Below, in pieces: positions 33,016 through 42,805 of a stretch of DNA of 64,000 bases; positions within the stretch are counted from its first letter, which is position 1, and the number at the start of each line of letters is the position of its first letter. The notes beneath the pieces were generated by a model that searched no databases, was not told the origin of the DNA, and saw nothing but the letters and a program-made list of their open reading frames with translations. A program made the position numbers and the translations under genes. This stretch comes from Bifidobacterium vansinderenii (GTDB taxonomy: Bacteria; Actinomycetota; Actinomycetes; Actinomycetales; Bifidobacteriaceae): contig NZ_NEWD01000038.1 in the NCBI RefSeq assembly GCF_002234915.1, positions 160,500 to 224,499 of the forward strand, read 5' to 3'.

Positions 33016-35832
33016 ATGGCAAGGGCGCGAGGATCATTCCGGGTTCTGCTCGGCGCAGCCCCCGGCGTGGGCAAGACCGTGGCCATGCTCAAGGAGGGGC
33101 ATCGGCTCCGGGCCGAGGGACGGGATGTGGTCATCGCCCTGTTGGAGACCCATGGTCGCAAGGCCACGGAGGTGTCCGCGGAGGGACTGGAGATGGTCCC
33201 CAGACGGCATGTGCGCTACCGGGGCATGCTGCTGGACGACATGGACCTGTTCGGGGTGATCGAACGGCATCCGCAGGTGGCGCTGGTCGATGAGCTTGCC
33301 CATACGAACGTTCCCGGATCCGTGCATGAGAAACGCTGGCAGGATGTCGAGGATCTGCTGGACGCGGGCATCGACGTGATCACCACCATCAACGTGCAGC
33401 ATATCGAGTCGCTGAACGACGTGGTGCGTGAGATCACCGGAAGCACGCAGAAGGAGACCGTGCCGGACAAGGTGCTGCGATCGGCCACGCAGGTCGAGCT
33501 GGTCGATCTTCCTCCGGAGACTCTGCGCGAACGTCTGTCCGCGGGATTGGTGTACAAGCCCGATCGTGTGGACGCCGCGTTGAGCAACTACTTCCGCGTG
33601 GGCAATCTCACCGCGCTGCGCGAGCTGGCGCTGCTCTGGCTTGCGGGCCGTGTGGACGAGGCGTTGAAGGAGTATCGCAGCGAGCATCACATCAGCGCCA
33701 AGTGGGAGACGCGCGAGCGCGTGGTGGTGGCGTTGTCCGGCGGACCGGAGGGAGACCAGCTGCTGCGGCGAGGCGCACGCGTTGCCCGTGCCTCGGGCGG
33801 CGGCGATCTGATCGCCGTTCATGTCACTTCGGAGGACGGTCTGACGGGCGCGGACCCGGGGCTGCTGACCAGACAGCGCAGTCTCGTGGAGAAGCTCGGC
33901 GGCACGTATCATCAGATCGTCGGCGAGGATATTCCCGACGCCCTGCTGGATTTCGCCCGGGCGAACAACGCCACCCAGGTCATCGTCGGCGTGTCGAGGC
34001 GCAGTCTGCTGTCACGGTGGCTGGGCCGTCCTTCGGCGACGAGCGGCATCATCGCGAAATCCGGTGACATCGACGTGCACATCGTCACCCATTCGTTCGT
34101 CCATCGCGGGCTGCGGATACTGCCCCAGCATCGTCAGTCCCTGGGACTGGGCAGAAGGATCGTGGGCCTGATGTTCTCGCTGGTGTCGGTCCTCGGCGTC
34201 AGCTGGCTGTTGTCCATGTTCTCCTCCATACAGTCCGCCCAGCGTGATGCGCTGATCCTGCAGTTGCTGGTCGTGCTTTCCGCCGTGATCGGCGGTCTGG
34301 TGCCGGCGACGGTGGCCGCGGTGCTCAGTGGTCTGGCGCTTGATTTCCTCTATACCGTGCCGGTGGGCACGCTGCATGTGCTGCGTGTATCGGATGTGGT
34401 GACGATCATCCTGTATGTGGTCGTCGGGCTGATCGTCGCGATCGTGGTCGACAACGCCAGCGCTCGCGCCCGGCAGGCGCAACGGGCCAGGGCGGAATCG
34501 GAGATGCTGGCGAGCGTGGCGGGCGCCGTGCTGCGCAGCGACGATCCGTTACGCGCGATCGTGCATCGGACCCGTGAGGCGTTCGGATTCGATTGCGTGC
34601 GCATCCTCGATAGGGGACGGGTGATCGTCTCTGATGGCGAACCGCTGATGTCGTCGTCCATCGCGGACGACGGGGGAGACCACGATACGATCTCGCTGAG
34701 CAAGGACGGCCCGTCGCTTGAACTGTACGGCCATACGGTCGAGGCCGGTGACCAGCGCATGCTCATGGCCATCCTGTCGCAGATCCAGACGGTGATCGAG
34801 CACAATGACTTGGAACGGAAGGCCAGCGAGGTGGAGCCGCTCGCCGCGGCGGAGAAGATCCGTACCGCACTGCTCAACGCCGTCAGCCATGATCTTCGCC
34901 GACCCCTCGCCTCCGCCACCACCGCGGTATCCGGACTGCAGCGCATGGGCGACAAGGTAAGCGAGCAGGATCGTCAGGAGCTGCTCGGCGTCGCGTCCAA
35001 CGGACTCAAGCAGCTTACCGATCTGGTGACCGATCTGCTGGACGTGTCCCGTCTTCGCGAGGGGGCTCTGCCATTGTCCCTGGTCGCAACCGACGTGGTG
35101 GAGTCCATCATGCCGCTGTTCGACGAACTGGACATAGGGCCGTGGAAGGTGGATCTCGACATCGCGCCCAATCTGCCCGCCGTCGTGGCCGACCCGTCGC
35201 TGCTGCGGCGCGCGCTGTCCAACGTGCTCGTCAACGCGCTGCGATTCACGCCCGGCGACAAACGGGTGCGGATCGCGGCGTCTACCTTCAACGGCGTCGT
35301 GGAAATCCGCATCGTCGATCAGGGGCCCGGCGTCCCGGACGACCGCAAGCAGGACATCTTCGTGCCGTTCCACCGGCTGGGGGACACCGACAACACCACG
35401 GGCCTCGGCCTGGGCATGGCCCTGTCGAAGGGATTCGTCGAATCGATGGGAGGCACGATCGAACCCGAGGACACCCCGGGCGGCGGACTGACCATGGTCA
35501 TCTCCCTGCGCGTCGCGGACCCCGGACTGCGGGTCGGACAGCCGATCCCACGCGAGGAGCGGCCCGATCCCTCGCAGATGCTGGGGGAGACCACGCTCAA
35601 CCTGTCCGGGGCGATCTCCGACGTCATCCTGCCGCTGCCCGGGGAGGGCCCCTCCGAGGAGCGCGGCCTCGACAGGTTCATCAACTATGGCATCACACGC
35701 GCCCCGGGCGATGCACGGAACGACGGCCGGGGAACCGATGCCGCCGACGTCTCGTCGACGCCGACGGCGGTCGCGCAACGGACCGGGAACAACGGGAAGG
35801 ACGAACACAATGAAGATACTGATCGCGGATGA
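33016..35832 (+). CDS. kdpD: K+-sensing histidine kinase KdpD
   Basis: This 938-aa sensor kinase has, in order, the N-terminal KdpD domain with Walker A GAAPGVGKT (13-21) and DELAHTNVPGS, a universal-stress-protein-like domain (about 235-350), four membrane helices (about 375-480), a GAF-like region, the HisKA domain with phospho-accepting His625 (AVSHDLRRPLAS), and the ATPase domain (GLGLGMALSKGFVESMGGTI). About 115 mostly polar residues follow the kinase core. ATG 33016 has AAAGGAG nine bases upstream; the frame's GTG 32977 overlaps the -10 element. The 3' end overlaps kdpE by 23 bases. Confidence 0.94.
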   Translation: MARARGSFRVLLGAAPGVGKTVAMLKEGHRLRAEGRDVVIALLETHGRKATEVSAEGLEMVPRRHVRYRGMLLDDMDLFGVIERHPQVALVDELAHTNVPGSVHEKRWQDVEDLLDAGIDVITTINVQHIESLNDVVREITGSTQKETVPDKVLRSATQVELVDLPPETLRERLSAGLVYKPDRVDAALSNYFRVGNLTALRELALLWLAGRVDEALKEYRSEHHISAKWETRERVVVALSGGPEGDQLLRRGARVARASGGGDLIAVHVTSEDGLTGADPGLLTRQRSLVEKLGGTYHQIVGEDIPDALLDFARANNATQVIVGVSRRSLLSRWLGRPSATSGIIAKSGDIDVHIVTHSFVHRGLRILPQHRQSLGLGRRIVGLMFSLVSVLGVSWLLSMFSSIQSAQRDALILQLLVVLSAVIGGLVPATVAAVLSGLALDFLYTVPVGTLHVLRVSDVVTIILYVVVGLIVAIVVDNASARARQAQRARAESEMLASVAGAVLRSDDPLRAIVHRTREAFGFDCVRILDRGRVIVSDGEPLMSSSIADDGGDHDTISLSKDGPSLELYGHTVEAGDQRMLMAILSQIQTVIEHNDLERKASEVEPLAAAEKIRTALLNAVSHDLRRPLASATTAVSGLQRMGDKVSEQDRQELLGVASNGLKQLTDLVTDLLDVSRLREGALPLSLVATDVVESIMPLFDELDIGPWKVDLDIAPNLPAVVADPSLLRRALSNVLVNALRFTPGDKRVRIAASTFNGVVEIRIVDQGPGVPDDRKQDIFVPFHRLGDTDNTTGLGLGMALSKGFVESMGGTIEPEDTPGGGLTMVISLRVADPGLRVGQPIPREERPDPSQMLGETTLNLSGAISDVILPLPGEGPSEERGLDRFINYGITRAPGDARNDGRGTDAADVSSTPTAVAQRTGNNGKDEHNEDTDRG

Positions 35833-36517
35833 CGACCCCCAGTTCCTCAAGGCGCTGAAGATCACCCTGCACTCCCAGGGGTACGAGATCGTCACGGCGC
35901 GCGACGGCGTGGAATGCATCACCGTGGCGGTGCGCGAACACCCCGACCTGTTCATGATCGATCTCGGCATGCCGAAGATGGACGGCATGGGCGTGATCCA
36001 GGGCGTGCGAGGATGGACCGAAGCCCCCATCCTCGTCGTGTCCGGACGGACCAACGAACGGGAGAAGGTCGCCGTGCTCGACGCCGGAGCCGACGACTAC
36101 GTGACCAAACCGGTACCGATCGACGAGCTTCTGGCCAGGATCCGAGCCCTGCTGCGCCGCACACGCAAGGAGGATAACGACGCGGCGTCCTCCACCATAA
36201 CCCTCGGAGACGTGACGGTCGATCTGACCGCCCACGCGGTATTCCGCGGCCGTGGAGGACGGCAGGTCCGCGTGCGACTCACCCCCACCGAATGGAAGGT
36301 GCTCGAAGCACTCGCCCGCAACGCCGGCCGTCTCGTGACCAGACAGGATCTGCTCACCGAAATCTGGGGGGCCCAGCACGTACGCGACACCGGATACCTG
36401 CGCCTGTACATCTCACAGCTGCGCAAGAAGATCGAGGACGATCCCTCGCATCCACGCTACCTGAAGACCGAACCCGGCATGGGATACCGTCTCGACATCG
36501 ACGAACCACAGCACTGA
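35810..36517 (+). CDS. kdpE: KdpE response regulator
   Basis: This 235-aa OmpR-family regulator partners KdpD. The receiver domain has the acidic cluster ADDD (6-9), phospho-accepting Asp51 (FMIDLGMPKMDG) and the conserved Lys in DYVTKP; the C-terminal winged helix carries LTPTEWKVLEALARNAGRLV and the recognition end KTEPGMGYRL. ATG 35810 lies within the last codons of kdpD, with GGGAAGG upstream, so translation is coupled. The predicted target is the kdp pump promoter upstream of 28159. Confidence 0.94.
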   Translation: MKILIADDDPQFLKALKITLHSQGYEIVTARDGVECITVAVREHPDLFMIDLGMPKMDGMGVIQGVRGWTEAPILVVSGRTNEREKVAVLDAGADDYVTKPVPIDELLARIRALLRRTRKEDNDAASSTITLGDVTVDLTAHAVFRGRGGRQVRVRLTPTEWKVLEALARNAGRLVTRQDLLTEIWGAQHVRDTGYLRLYISQLRKKIEDDPSHPRYLKTEPGMGYRLDIDEPQH

Positions 36518-36564
36518 TCGACCGCAAGGCACGTCGCATGCGGGTCACGCGGTATCGTGACGGC

Positions 36565-37293
36565 ATGAACACTCACGAACCACAGGCCAAGAATCCGGAA
36601 CGACAAGCGGCCATGTTTTCACGGATCGCACGCCATTATGACCTGATCAACGACCTAGCCTCCCTAGGAAGGGACCGGACGTGGCGTCGCACGGTGACCG
36701 ACGAACTCGAACGGGCCTGTCACGGACTCGACGGCAGGGAAATCCTCGACGTGGCATGCGGGACCGGCGCATCCTCGCGCGCTCTCGCCAACCGCGGGGC
36801 CGCGGTCACGGGCTGCGATATCAGTCCCGGCATGCTCGACATCGCTCGACGGGAGGAGTCCGAAGACCGGCGCGGTGCGCGAACTCCCATCCGATACGAA
36901 TGCCACGACGCGCAACGACTGCCATTCGCCGACCGACGATTCGACGCGGTCACCATATCGTATGGACTGCGCAACATGCCCGACCCCCGAGCCACACTCG
37001 CCGACATGCGTCGCGTGTGCCGGGCGGGAGGGCCCATCATCGTACTCGACTTCGACACTCCGAACAATCCGGTTTGGCGTGCGATATACGAACGGTATCG
37101 TGCGATCGTACTGCCGGCGTTGGGCGATCTGTTCGGAGGCAACGGCGACGCCTACCGATATCTTGATGTCTCGATCGACGCATGGGCGGGCAGGAACGGC
37201 GTGGCCGCGATGCTGCGCGAGACCGGATGGCATGACGTGGCGTACCGGACGCTGTCCGGCTCAATCGCGTCGATATGCCGAGCACGCGCCTGA
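36565..37293 (+). CDS. ubiE: UbiE/MenG-type class I methyltransferase
   Basis: This 242-aa SAM-dependent methyltransferase resembles the demethylmenaquinone/ubiquinone C-methyltransferase UbiE. Motif I is ILDVACGTG at 60-68. The family segments FSRIARHYDLINDLASLGRDRTWRR (in part), DAVTISYGLRNM and FDTPNNPVW are present. No other quinone gene is in view, and bifidobacteria are not known for respiratory quinones, so the true substrate is open. ATG 36565 has no ribosome binding site and lies six bases after TATCGT, suggesting a leaderless message. ATG 36538 is an alternative start. Confidence 0.75.
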   Translation: MNTHEPQAKNPERQAAMFSRIARHYDLINDLASLGRDRTWRRTVTDELERACHGLDGREILDVACGTGASSRALANRGAAVTGCDISPGMLDIARREESEDRRGARTPIRYECHDAQRLPFADRRFDAVTISYGLRNMPDPRATLADMRRVCRAGGPIIVLDFDTPNNPVWRAIYERYRAIVLPALGDLFGGNGDAYRYLDVSIDAWAGRNGVAAMLRETGWHDVAYRTLSGSIASICRARA

Positions 37294-37418
37294 CTCGTAG
37301 ACAACATCGACGAGCATTACGGCAACGCGAACGTACGTCGATGGAAGTTCACGCCGTCGTCGCCAACAAGTCCAATCGCCGACCACTGACGGCCACCTTG
37401 CCTTGATACCGTGATCAT

Positions 37419-39001
37419 GTGGTTTTCGAGAGTAAGCGGAGCGAAGGCCTGCATGCCGGGCGTACGCATCTGGCGGGAATCGCGATGATCCTCACGGTGA
37501 CGGTGCTGCTTACCGGCACGATCGTGTCCCGGCCGGTCTCGGCGGTCGAGGATGAGCGCATGGTCACCATCGCGGACATCACCGATTTCCACGGGCACAT
37601 CGAGCACGGGGAATGGGTCGAGTCGCAGCTGGAACGGGCCCGACGACACAATCCCGGCAATACGGTGGCCGTGTCGGCAGGGGATCTCGTGGGCGGATCG
37701 CCATACCCGTCGGCGGTTCAGCAGGACCGGCCTACGCTCGACATGGCCGGCGTATGGGGGCTGACCGTCAGCGCCATGGGCAATCACGAACTGGACCGCG
37801 GCGTCGACGACTTCAACGATCGGATCGCCGCGCCCGACAACGGCATAGCCTGGCTTGCCGCCAACGTGACGCATACGAAACAGTTCTCCAACCTTCACGA
37901 TTACTCCATGCGCACCATCAACGGCACGCGCGTCGCCTTTGTCGGAGCGGTCACCGATCGTCTTTCCTCGGTGCTGTCCGCAAGCGTCATGAAGGACGTG
38001 CAGCTGAACGACACCGCCGTGCGCAGCATCAATCGCGTGGCCGACCGGCTTTCCGATGGAGACGAGTCCAATGGAGAGGCCGACGTTGTAGTCGCACTCA
38101 TCCATGATGATGCGGACGCCATCGCCAAGGACCGGACCGGGTTGGACGGCAATATCGATCTCGTCTATGCCGGGCACACGCACGCGAACAAGACCGGACG
38201 GCACACCCGCTCCGGCGCGCCCATCATCGAAGCCGGCAGCTACGGCAATGCCGTCGCAGTGCAGGATCTGCTCGTCTCCGGGAGTGGCAGGGATTCCCAC
38301 GTGACCGTTCGGGATGCGTTCGGCGTCCCATTGGAGAGGCGTGCCGACACCACCGTACGTACGGCGTCGGCGGGATCCTCTCCGGCGGTTGATCAGCGGG
38401 CGGGAGACATCGTGCGAGCCGCCAACGCATTCGCCCATGCCGACGGCGACGTTCCCGTCTCGAAGGTGAGCCAGCCGTATGACAAGACCGGCGAACGCGG
38501 GCGCGACGCGTTCGGGGAGACGCCGACGTTCGGGTCGGATTCTCCAATCCCGGCAGTCTGCGCACACGGGCCCTCGATCTGAACGGCGACGGCACGGTCA
38601 CGGTCCGCGAGGCTCGGGACATGATGGCGCTCCAGTTCGACAACGCGACGGTCACGCTTGACGGCGCCCACGTCAAGCGACTGGTTGCCAGGCAGTGGAA
38701 ACGTGGCCGGGATGGCGCCTGGCATCGCGGCGCGCTGGGCGTATCCTCCAACGTGTCCGCCGACATGTCGTTCTCCGACCGCACGGCGACGGTCAGGGAG
38801 CTGCGGATCGACGGCATCCCCGTCACCGACGACCAGACGGTCCTCGTGGCGGGCAACAGCTTCCTGCTCACGGGAGGGGACGGCTTCTCGGACTTCCTCT
38901 CCGGCAGGGACTATCGGGACACGGGCGTCCCCTACGCCCAGACCCTTATCGATTTCCTCCGTTCCGGCGGCGCGTTCCGATCCGGTACCGGGAACACGTG
39001 A
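37419..39001 (+). pseudogene. Frameshifted 5'-nucleotidase (UshA-like)
   Basis: This secreted metallophosphatase is split between two frames. The first part (37419-38582) has a signal peptide (hydrophobic 20-36, possible cleavage after VSA at 42) and the metallophosphatase motifs DITDFHGH, GDLVGGSP, GNHELD and AGHTHAN. It then runs into unrelated sequence. The C-terminal 5'-nucleotidase domain continues in another frame from about 38516 (GDADVRVGFSNPGSLR, then VRELRIDGIPVTDDQTVLVA) to 39001. The segment that should join them (an NLIADA-like stretch) is missing, so a small deletion with frame change lies near 38500-38525. The intact enzyme would have released nucleosides from extracellular nucleotides. 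Confidence 0.75.
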
Positions 39002-39073
39002 CGGGATATGCCGTCGCAACGGGAGCAAAGCGACTACAGTGGTCTGCACGAACTCAACGTGGAGGAGGCTGTC

Positions 39074-40054
39074 ATGGGAGACACCCGGTATATCAACAGC
39101 ACGCTGAAAAGCGCGTCCGATTCCAGCCGAGGACTCGACAAGGCCATCAAACGGCAGAAGTCATTGCAGGAGCGACTGGAACTCGCCAGTCAGACGTCGG
39201 CGCTGCTGAGCTCGGTGTGGAGCAAGCATCCATCGACCCGCCTGAGGTTCGGCCAGGGGGTGACCGACCTGTCGGACGTCAAGGGATCGTCCACGCCGGG
39301 ATTCCATGCCACCAGTGCCGAGGGGGAGCGGTTCATCGCGCTGAGCTCCACCGAGATCGCCCGATACCAGAGTCTGCTGTATGCCAATGGCTCGGCGGGC
39401 GGACACCGTCGTCTGCTGATCGTGCTGCAGGGCATGGACGCCTCGGGCAAGGGCGGCATCGTGCGTCACGTGTTCCGTCAGGTCAATCCGATGGGCATCC
39501 ACTACCACGGGTTCGGCAAACCCACGGATGAGGAAAAGGAGCATGATTTCCTCTGGCGCGTGCGCAGGGAGCTGCCGGCGGACGGATGGATCTCCATCTT
39601 CGACCGGTCCCACTACGAGGACGTGGTGATGCCCCACGTCTACCACACCATGGAGGATGACGTGTGGCGCCCCCGCTACGAGACGATTCGCCGGTTCGAG
39701 AAGGATCTGGTCGCCGACGGGTGCGCGATCATCAAGATCTTCCTCGTCGTCTCCCGCGAGGCACAGCGCAAGCAGTTCCTCGAGCGGCTCGACGATCCGA
39801 CCAAGTACTGGAAGTTCGACGAATCCGATCTGGACGCGCGCGACCGGTGGGACGACTACATGGCCGCGTGGCAGGAGGTATTCGAACAGACCGGCACCGG
39901 CTACGCACCCTGGTACATCGTGCCGGCCGACAACCGATGGTATTCCCGCGCCGTGGTCTCCGAACTGCTGCGCGTGACCCTCAAGAGCATGGACCTGTCT
40001 TGGCCCGCAGCGGACTTCGACATCGATGCGGCCAGACAGCGGCTGCGTAAATGA
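39074..40054 (+). CDS. ppk2: Polyphosphate kinase 2 family protein
   Basis: This 326-aa PPK2-family kinase moves phosphate between polyphosphate and nucleotides. Walker A is GMDASGKGG at 120-128, the Walker B/lid region has IFDRSHYEDVVMP (175-187), and the lid Arg-rich stretch RRFEKDL follows. An N-terminal extension of about 90 residues precedes the core. ATG 39074 has GGAGGAGG upstream; the frame extends to 39008 without support. TACAGT at 39032-39037 may be its -10 element. The direction (nucleotide synthesis or polyphosphate use) cannot be read from sequence. Confidence 0.88.
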   Translation: MGDTRYINSTLKSASDSSRGLDKAIKRQKSLQERLELASQTSALLSSVWSKHPSTRLRFGQGVTDLSDVKGSSTPGFHATSAEGERFIALSSTEIARYQSLLYANGSAGGHRRLLIVLQGMDASGKGGIVRHVFRQVNPMGIHYHGFGKPTDEEKEHDFLWRVRRELPADGWISIFDRSHYEDVVMPHVYHTMEDDVWRPRYETIRRFEKDLVADGCAIIKIFLVVSREAQRKQFLERLDDPTKYWKFDESDLDARDRWDDYMAAWQEVFEQTGTGYAPWYIVPADNRWYSRAVVSELLRVTLKSMDLSWPAADFDIDAARQRLRK

Positions 40055-40128
40055 CCGATGCGCACACGATTCGTCACACACCGTTGACGGGCGCCGTCCG
40101 TCCGAAACCCACGGCCGACGCCACCCGC

Positions 40129-40134
40129 TAGACT
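40129..40134 (+). promoter_or_regulatory. -10 element of the DUF3516 helicase gene, leaderless arrangement
   Basis: TAGACT lies exactly seven bases before GTG 40142; no ribosome binding site is visible and no -35 matches. Confidence 0.5.
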
Positions 40135-40141
40135 TGGTCGG

Positions 40142-42691
40142 GTGGAACAAGGGACTTTACAGGAATTGATACCGGGGTACGGCGATGACGACCGCAACCT
40201 CGACGCCGACGCCATCTACGACCGTTTCTTCTCATGGGTGGAATCACGGGGCATCACCCCATGGCCGCATCAGGAGGAGGCCATCATGTCGCTGCTCGCC
40301 GGCGACCACGTGATCCTGTCCACCCCCACCGGGTCCGGCAAATCACTGGTGGCGCTGGGCCTGCACTTCGCGGCGCTGTGCACGGGCCGCCGCTCATACT
40401 ACACCGCGCCCATCAAGGCGCTCGTGTCGGAGAAGTTCTTCGATCTTGTGGCCACGCTCGGCCGCGACAATGTCGGCATGATCACCGGCGACACGCATAT
40501 CAACGCCGATGCGCCCGTCATCTGCTGCACCGCCGAGATCCTCGCCAACCAGGCGCTGCGCGAGGGCGAGCGCGCCGACATCGGCTGCGTGGCCATGGAC
40601 GAATTCCACTACTACGGCGATCCCGAACGCGGATGGGCATGGCAGGTGCCGCTGCTCACCCTGCCCCACACGCAGTTCCTGCTCATGAGCGCCACGCTCG
40701 GCGACGTGACCGGCATCGCCGACACGTTGGAGCGGCATACGCGCGCCGACGTAGCCATCGTAGACGACGCGAAACGTCCCATCCCGCTCAGCTACGAATA
40801 CGTCGACACACTGCTCGCCTCCACCGTGGAGCTGACCATGCGCCGCGGCGAATCCCCCGTGTACGTCGTCCACTTCTCGCAGGACGCCGCATTGGAGACG
40901 GCGCAGGCACTCTCCAGCGCCGGCGTCACCACCAAGGAGCAGCGTGCGCGCATCGCCGAGGCCGTCAAGGGCACCAGGTTCACCACCGCGTTCGGCAAGA
41001 TCCTGCAACGGCTGCTGCGCACCGGCATCGGCGTGCACCACGCCGGCATGCTGCCCCGATACCGTCGTCTCGTCGAACAGCTCGCCCAGCAGGGGCTCCT
41101 ACCCATCATCTGCGGCACCGACACGCTCGGCGTGGGCATCAACGTGCCCATCCACACGGTGATCCTCACCCAGCTGACCAAGTTCGACGGCTCCCGCATG
41201 CGTCGACTGCGAGCCCGAGAATTCCATCAGATCGCGGGACGCGCCGGACGATCCGGATTCGACACCGAAGGCCTCGTCATCGCCGAGGCGCCCGAATACG
41301 AGATCGAGAACGCGCGTGCCCTCGCCAAGGCCGGCAACGATCCCAAGAAGCTCAAGAAGGTCAAGCGCAAAAAGGCACCCGAAGGCTTCGTCACCTGGAA
41401 CAACGCCACCTTCGACAAGCTCATCGACCAGCCGCCGGAGACGCTCACCCCGCACATGCGCATCACCCATTCCATGGTCCTCGCCGAGGTCGAACAGGGC
41501 GGCGACGCGCGCGCACGGGTCAACGATCTCATCGACGACTCCGCACAGACCCCGCAGCAGAAGGAAAAGCTCCACGCCCGTGCCGACGAGATCTTCCAGA
41601 CCCTCATCGACACGCAGGTCATCGAAAGCGAAACCAATCCCGACGGCACCGTCGACTACTACACCACCGTCGACCTGCCCGAGGACTTCGCCCTCGACCA
41701 GCCGCTCTCGCCCTTCCTGCTCGCCGCGCTCGAACTGCTCGACCCGGAAAGCGACACCTACGCCCTCGACGTGATCTCCATGGTCGAGGCCACGCTGGAA
41801 GACCCACGGCAGGTTCTTCGCGCGCAGGAACGCCAGGCGCGTGACAAGGCGCTCGCCGACATGAAGGCCGACGGGCTCGACTACGACGAACGCATGGACA
41901 GGCTTCAGGAGATCACCTATCCGAAGCCGCTCGAGGACATGCTCGACGCGGCGTTCACCCAGTACCGCAAGGACGTGCCCTGGGCCAACGACTACTGGCT
42001 CAGCCCCAAATCGGTACTGCGCGACATGATCGAAACCGCATCCGACTTCACCGGATACATCGCCCGATACGGCATCGCCCGTTCCGAGGGAACATTGCTG
42101 CGATACCTGTCCGACGCCTACCGTGCGCTCGAACGCACCGTGCCTCCGGAGAAATGCGACGACCAGCTCGACGACATCATCGCCTGGCTGCGCGTCATCG
42201 TGCGCGGCATCGACTCCAGCCTCGTCGACGAATGGGAGAACACAGGCAAGACCATGGACGACGCCGCCACGACCGCCGCACCGCCCACGCGCGACAGCGT
42301 GGTCCAGGACCGCCGCGGCCTGACCGTCCTCGTACGCAACGCCCTCTTCCACCGCGTCGAACTCATCGACAAGGAGGACACCCGCACCCTCGCCGCGCTC
42401 GACGAGAACTGGGGCATGGGACTGCGAGACTGGGAGGACACGCTCGACGACCTCTACGACGAACACGAATACATCAACGTCGACGCACAGGCCCGGTCGA
42501 AGGACTACTTCATTCTCGACACCCGGCACGAAAACGACGAACACACCTGGCATGTCCGTCAGATCCTCGATGACTCCGACGGCGACCACGACTGGGCCAT
42601 CGACGGCATCATCGACCTCGACGCCACCCAGGACAGCGCCGAGGTCGTCTTCGTCGACTACAAGGTCGGCCCCATCGAGGACCTGCAATAG
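40142..42691 (+). CDS. DEAD/DEAH-box helicase, DUF3516 type
   Basis: This 849-aa superfamily 2 helicase is related to the Ski2/Mtr4 group and carries the actinobacterial DUF3516 C-terminal region. Motif I TPTGSGKS is at 61-68, motif II DEFH near 154, motif III LMSATLGD near 181, and motif VI HQIAGRAGRSGFD near 363. A Lys-rich linker (KKLKKVKRKKAPEG) follows the helicase core. A nucleic acid unwinding role, perhaps in RNA turnover, is inferred from family. GTG 40142 sits seven bases after TAGACT without a ribosome binding site. Confidence 0.87.
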   Translation: MEQGTLQELIPGYGDDDRNLDADAIYDRFFSWVESRGITPWPHQEEAIMSLLAGDHVILSTPTGSGKSLVALGLHFAALCTGRRSYYTAPIKALVSEKFFDLVATLGRDNVGMITGDTHINADAPVICCTAEILANQALREGERADIGCVAMDEFHYYGDPERGWAWQVPLLTLPHTQFLLMSATLGDVTGIADTLERHTRADVAIVDDAKRPIPLSYEYVDTLLASTVELTMRRGESPVYVVHFSQDAALETAQALSSAGVTTKEQRARIAEAVKGTRFTTAFGKILQRLLRTGIGVHHAGMLPRYRRLVEQLAQQGLLPIICGTDTLGVGINVPIHTVILTQLTKFDGSRMRRLRAREFHQIAGRAGRSGFDTEGLVIAEAPEYEIENARALAKAGNDPKKLKKVKRKKAPEGFVTWNNATFDKLIDQPPETLTPHMRITHSMVLAEVEQGGDARARVNDLIDDSAQTPQQKEKLHARADEIFQTLIDTQVIESETNPDGTVDYYTTVDLPEDFALDQPLSPFLLAALELLDPESDTYALDVISMVEATLEDPRQVLRAQERQARDKALADMKADGLDYDERMDRLQEITYPKPLEDMLDAAFTQYRKDVPWANDYWLSPKSVLRDMIETASDFTGYIARYGIARSEGTLLRYLSDAYRALERTVPPEKCDDQLDDIIAWLRVIVRGIDSSLVDEWENTGKTMDDAATTAAPPTRDSVVQDRRGLTVLVRNALFHRVELIDKEDTRTLAALDENWGMGLRDWEDTLDDLYDEHEYINVDAQARSKDYFILDTRHENDEHTWHVRQILDDSDGDHDWAIDGIIDLDATQDSAEVVFVDYKVGPIEDLQ

Positions 42692-42792
42692 CCGGCATTC
42701 GCGCTCGCCGCACCACACCCGTGATGCAGGACGATCCCGAAGCATCCAAGCCCACGGCGTAGAACAGTAGAACACTCGTTCGAGCCGTGGGC

Positions 42793-42798
42793 TACACT
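42793..42798 (+). promoter_or_regulatory. -10 element of rarA, leaderless arrangement
   Basis: TACACT lies exactly seven bases (GGGCCCC) before ATG 42806 with no ribosome binding site. Confidence 0.5.
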
Positions 42799-42805
42799 GG
42801 GCCCC

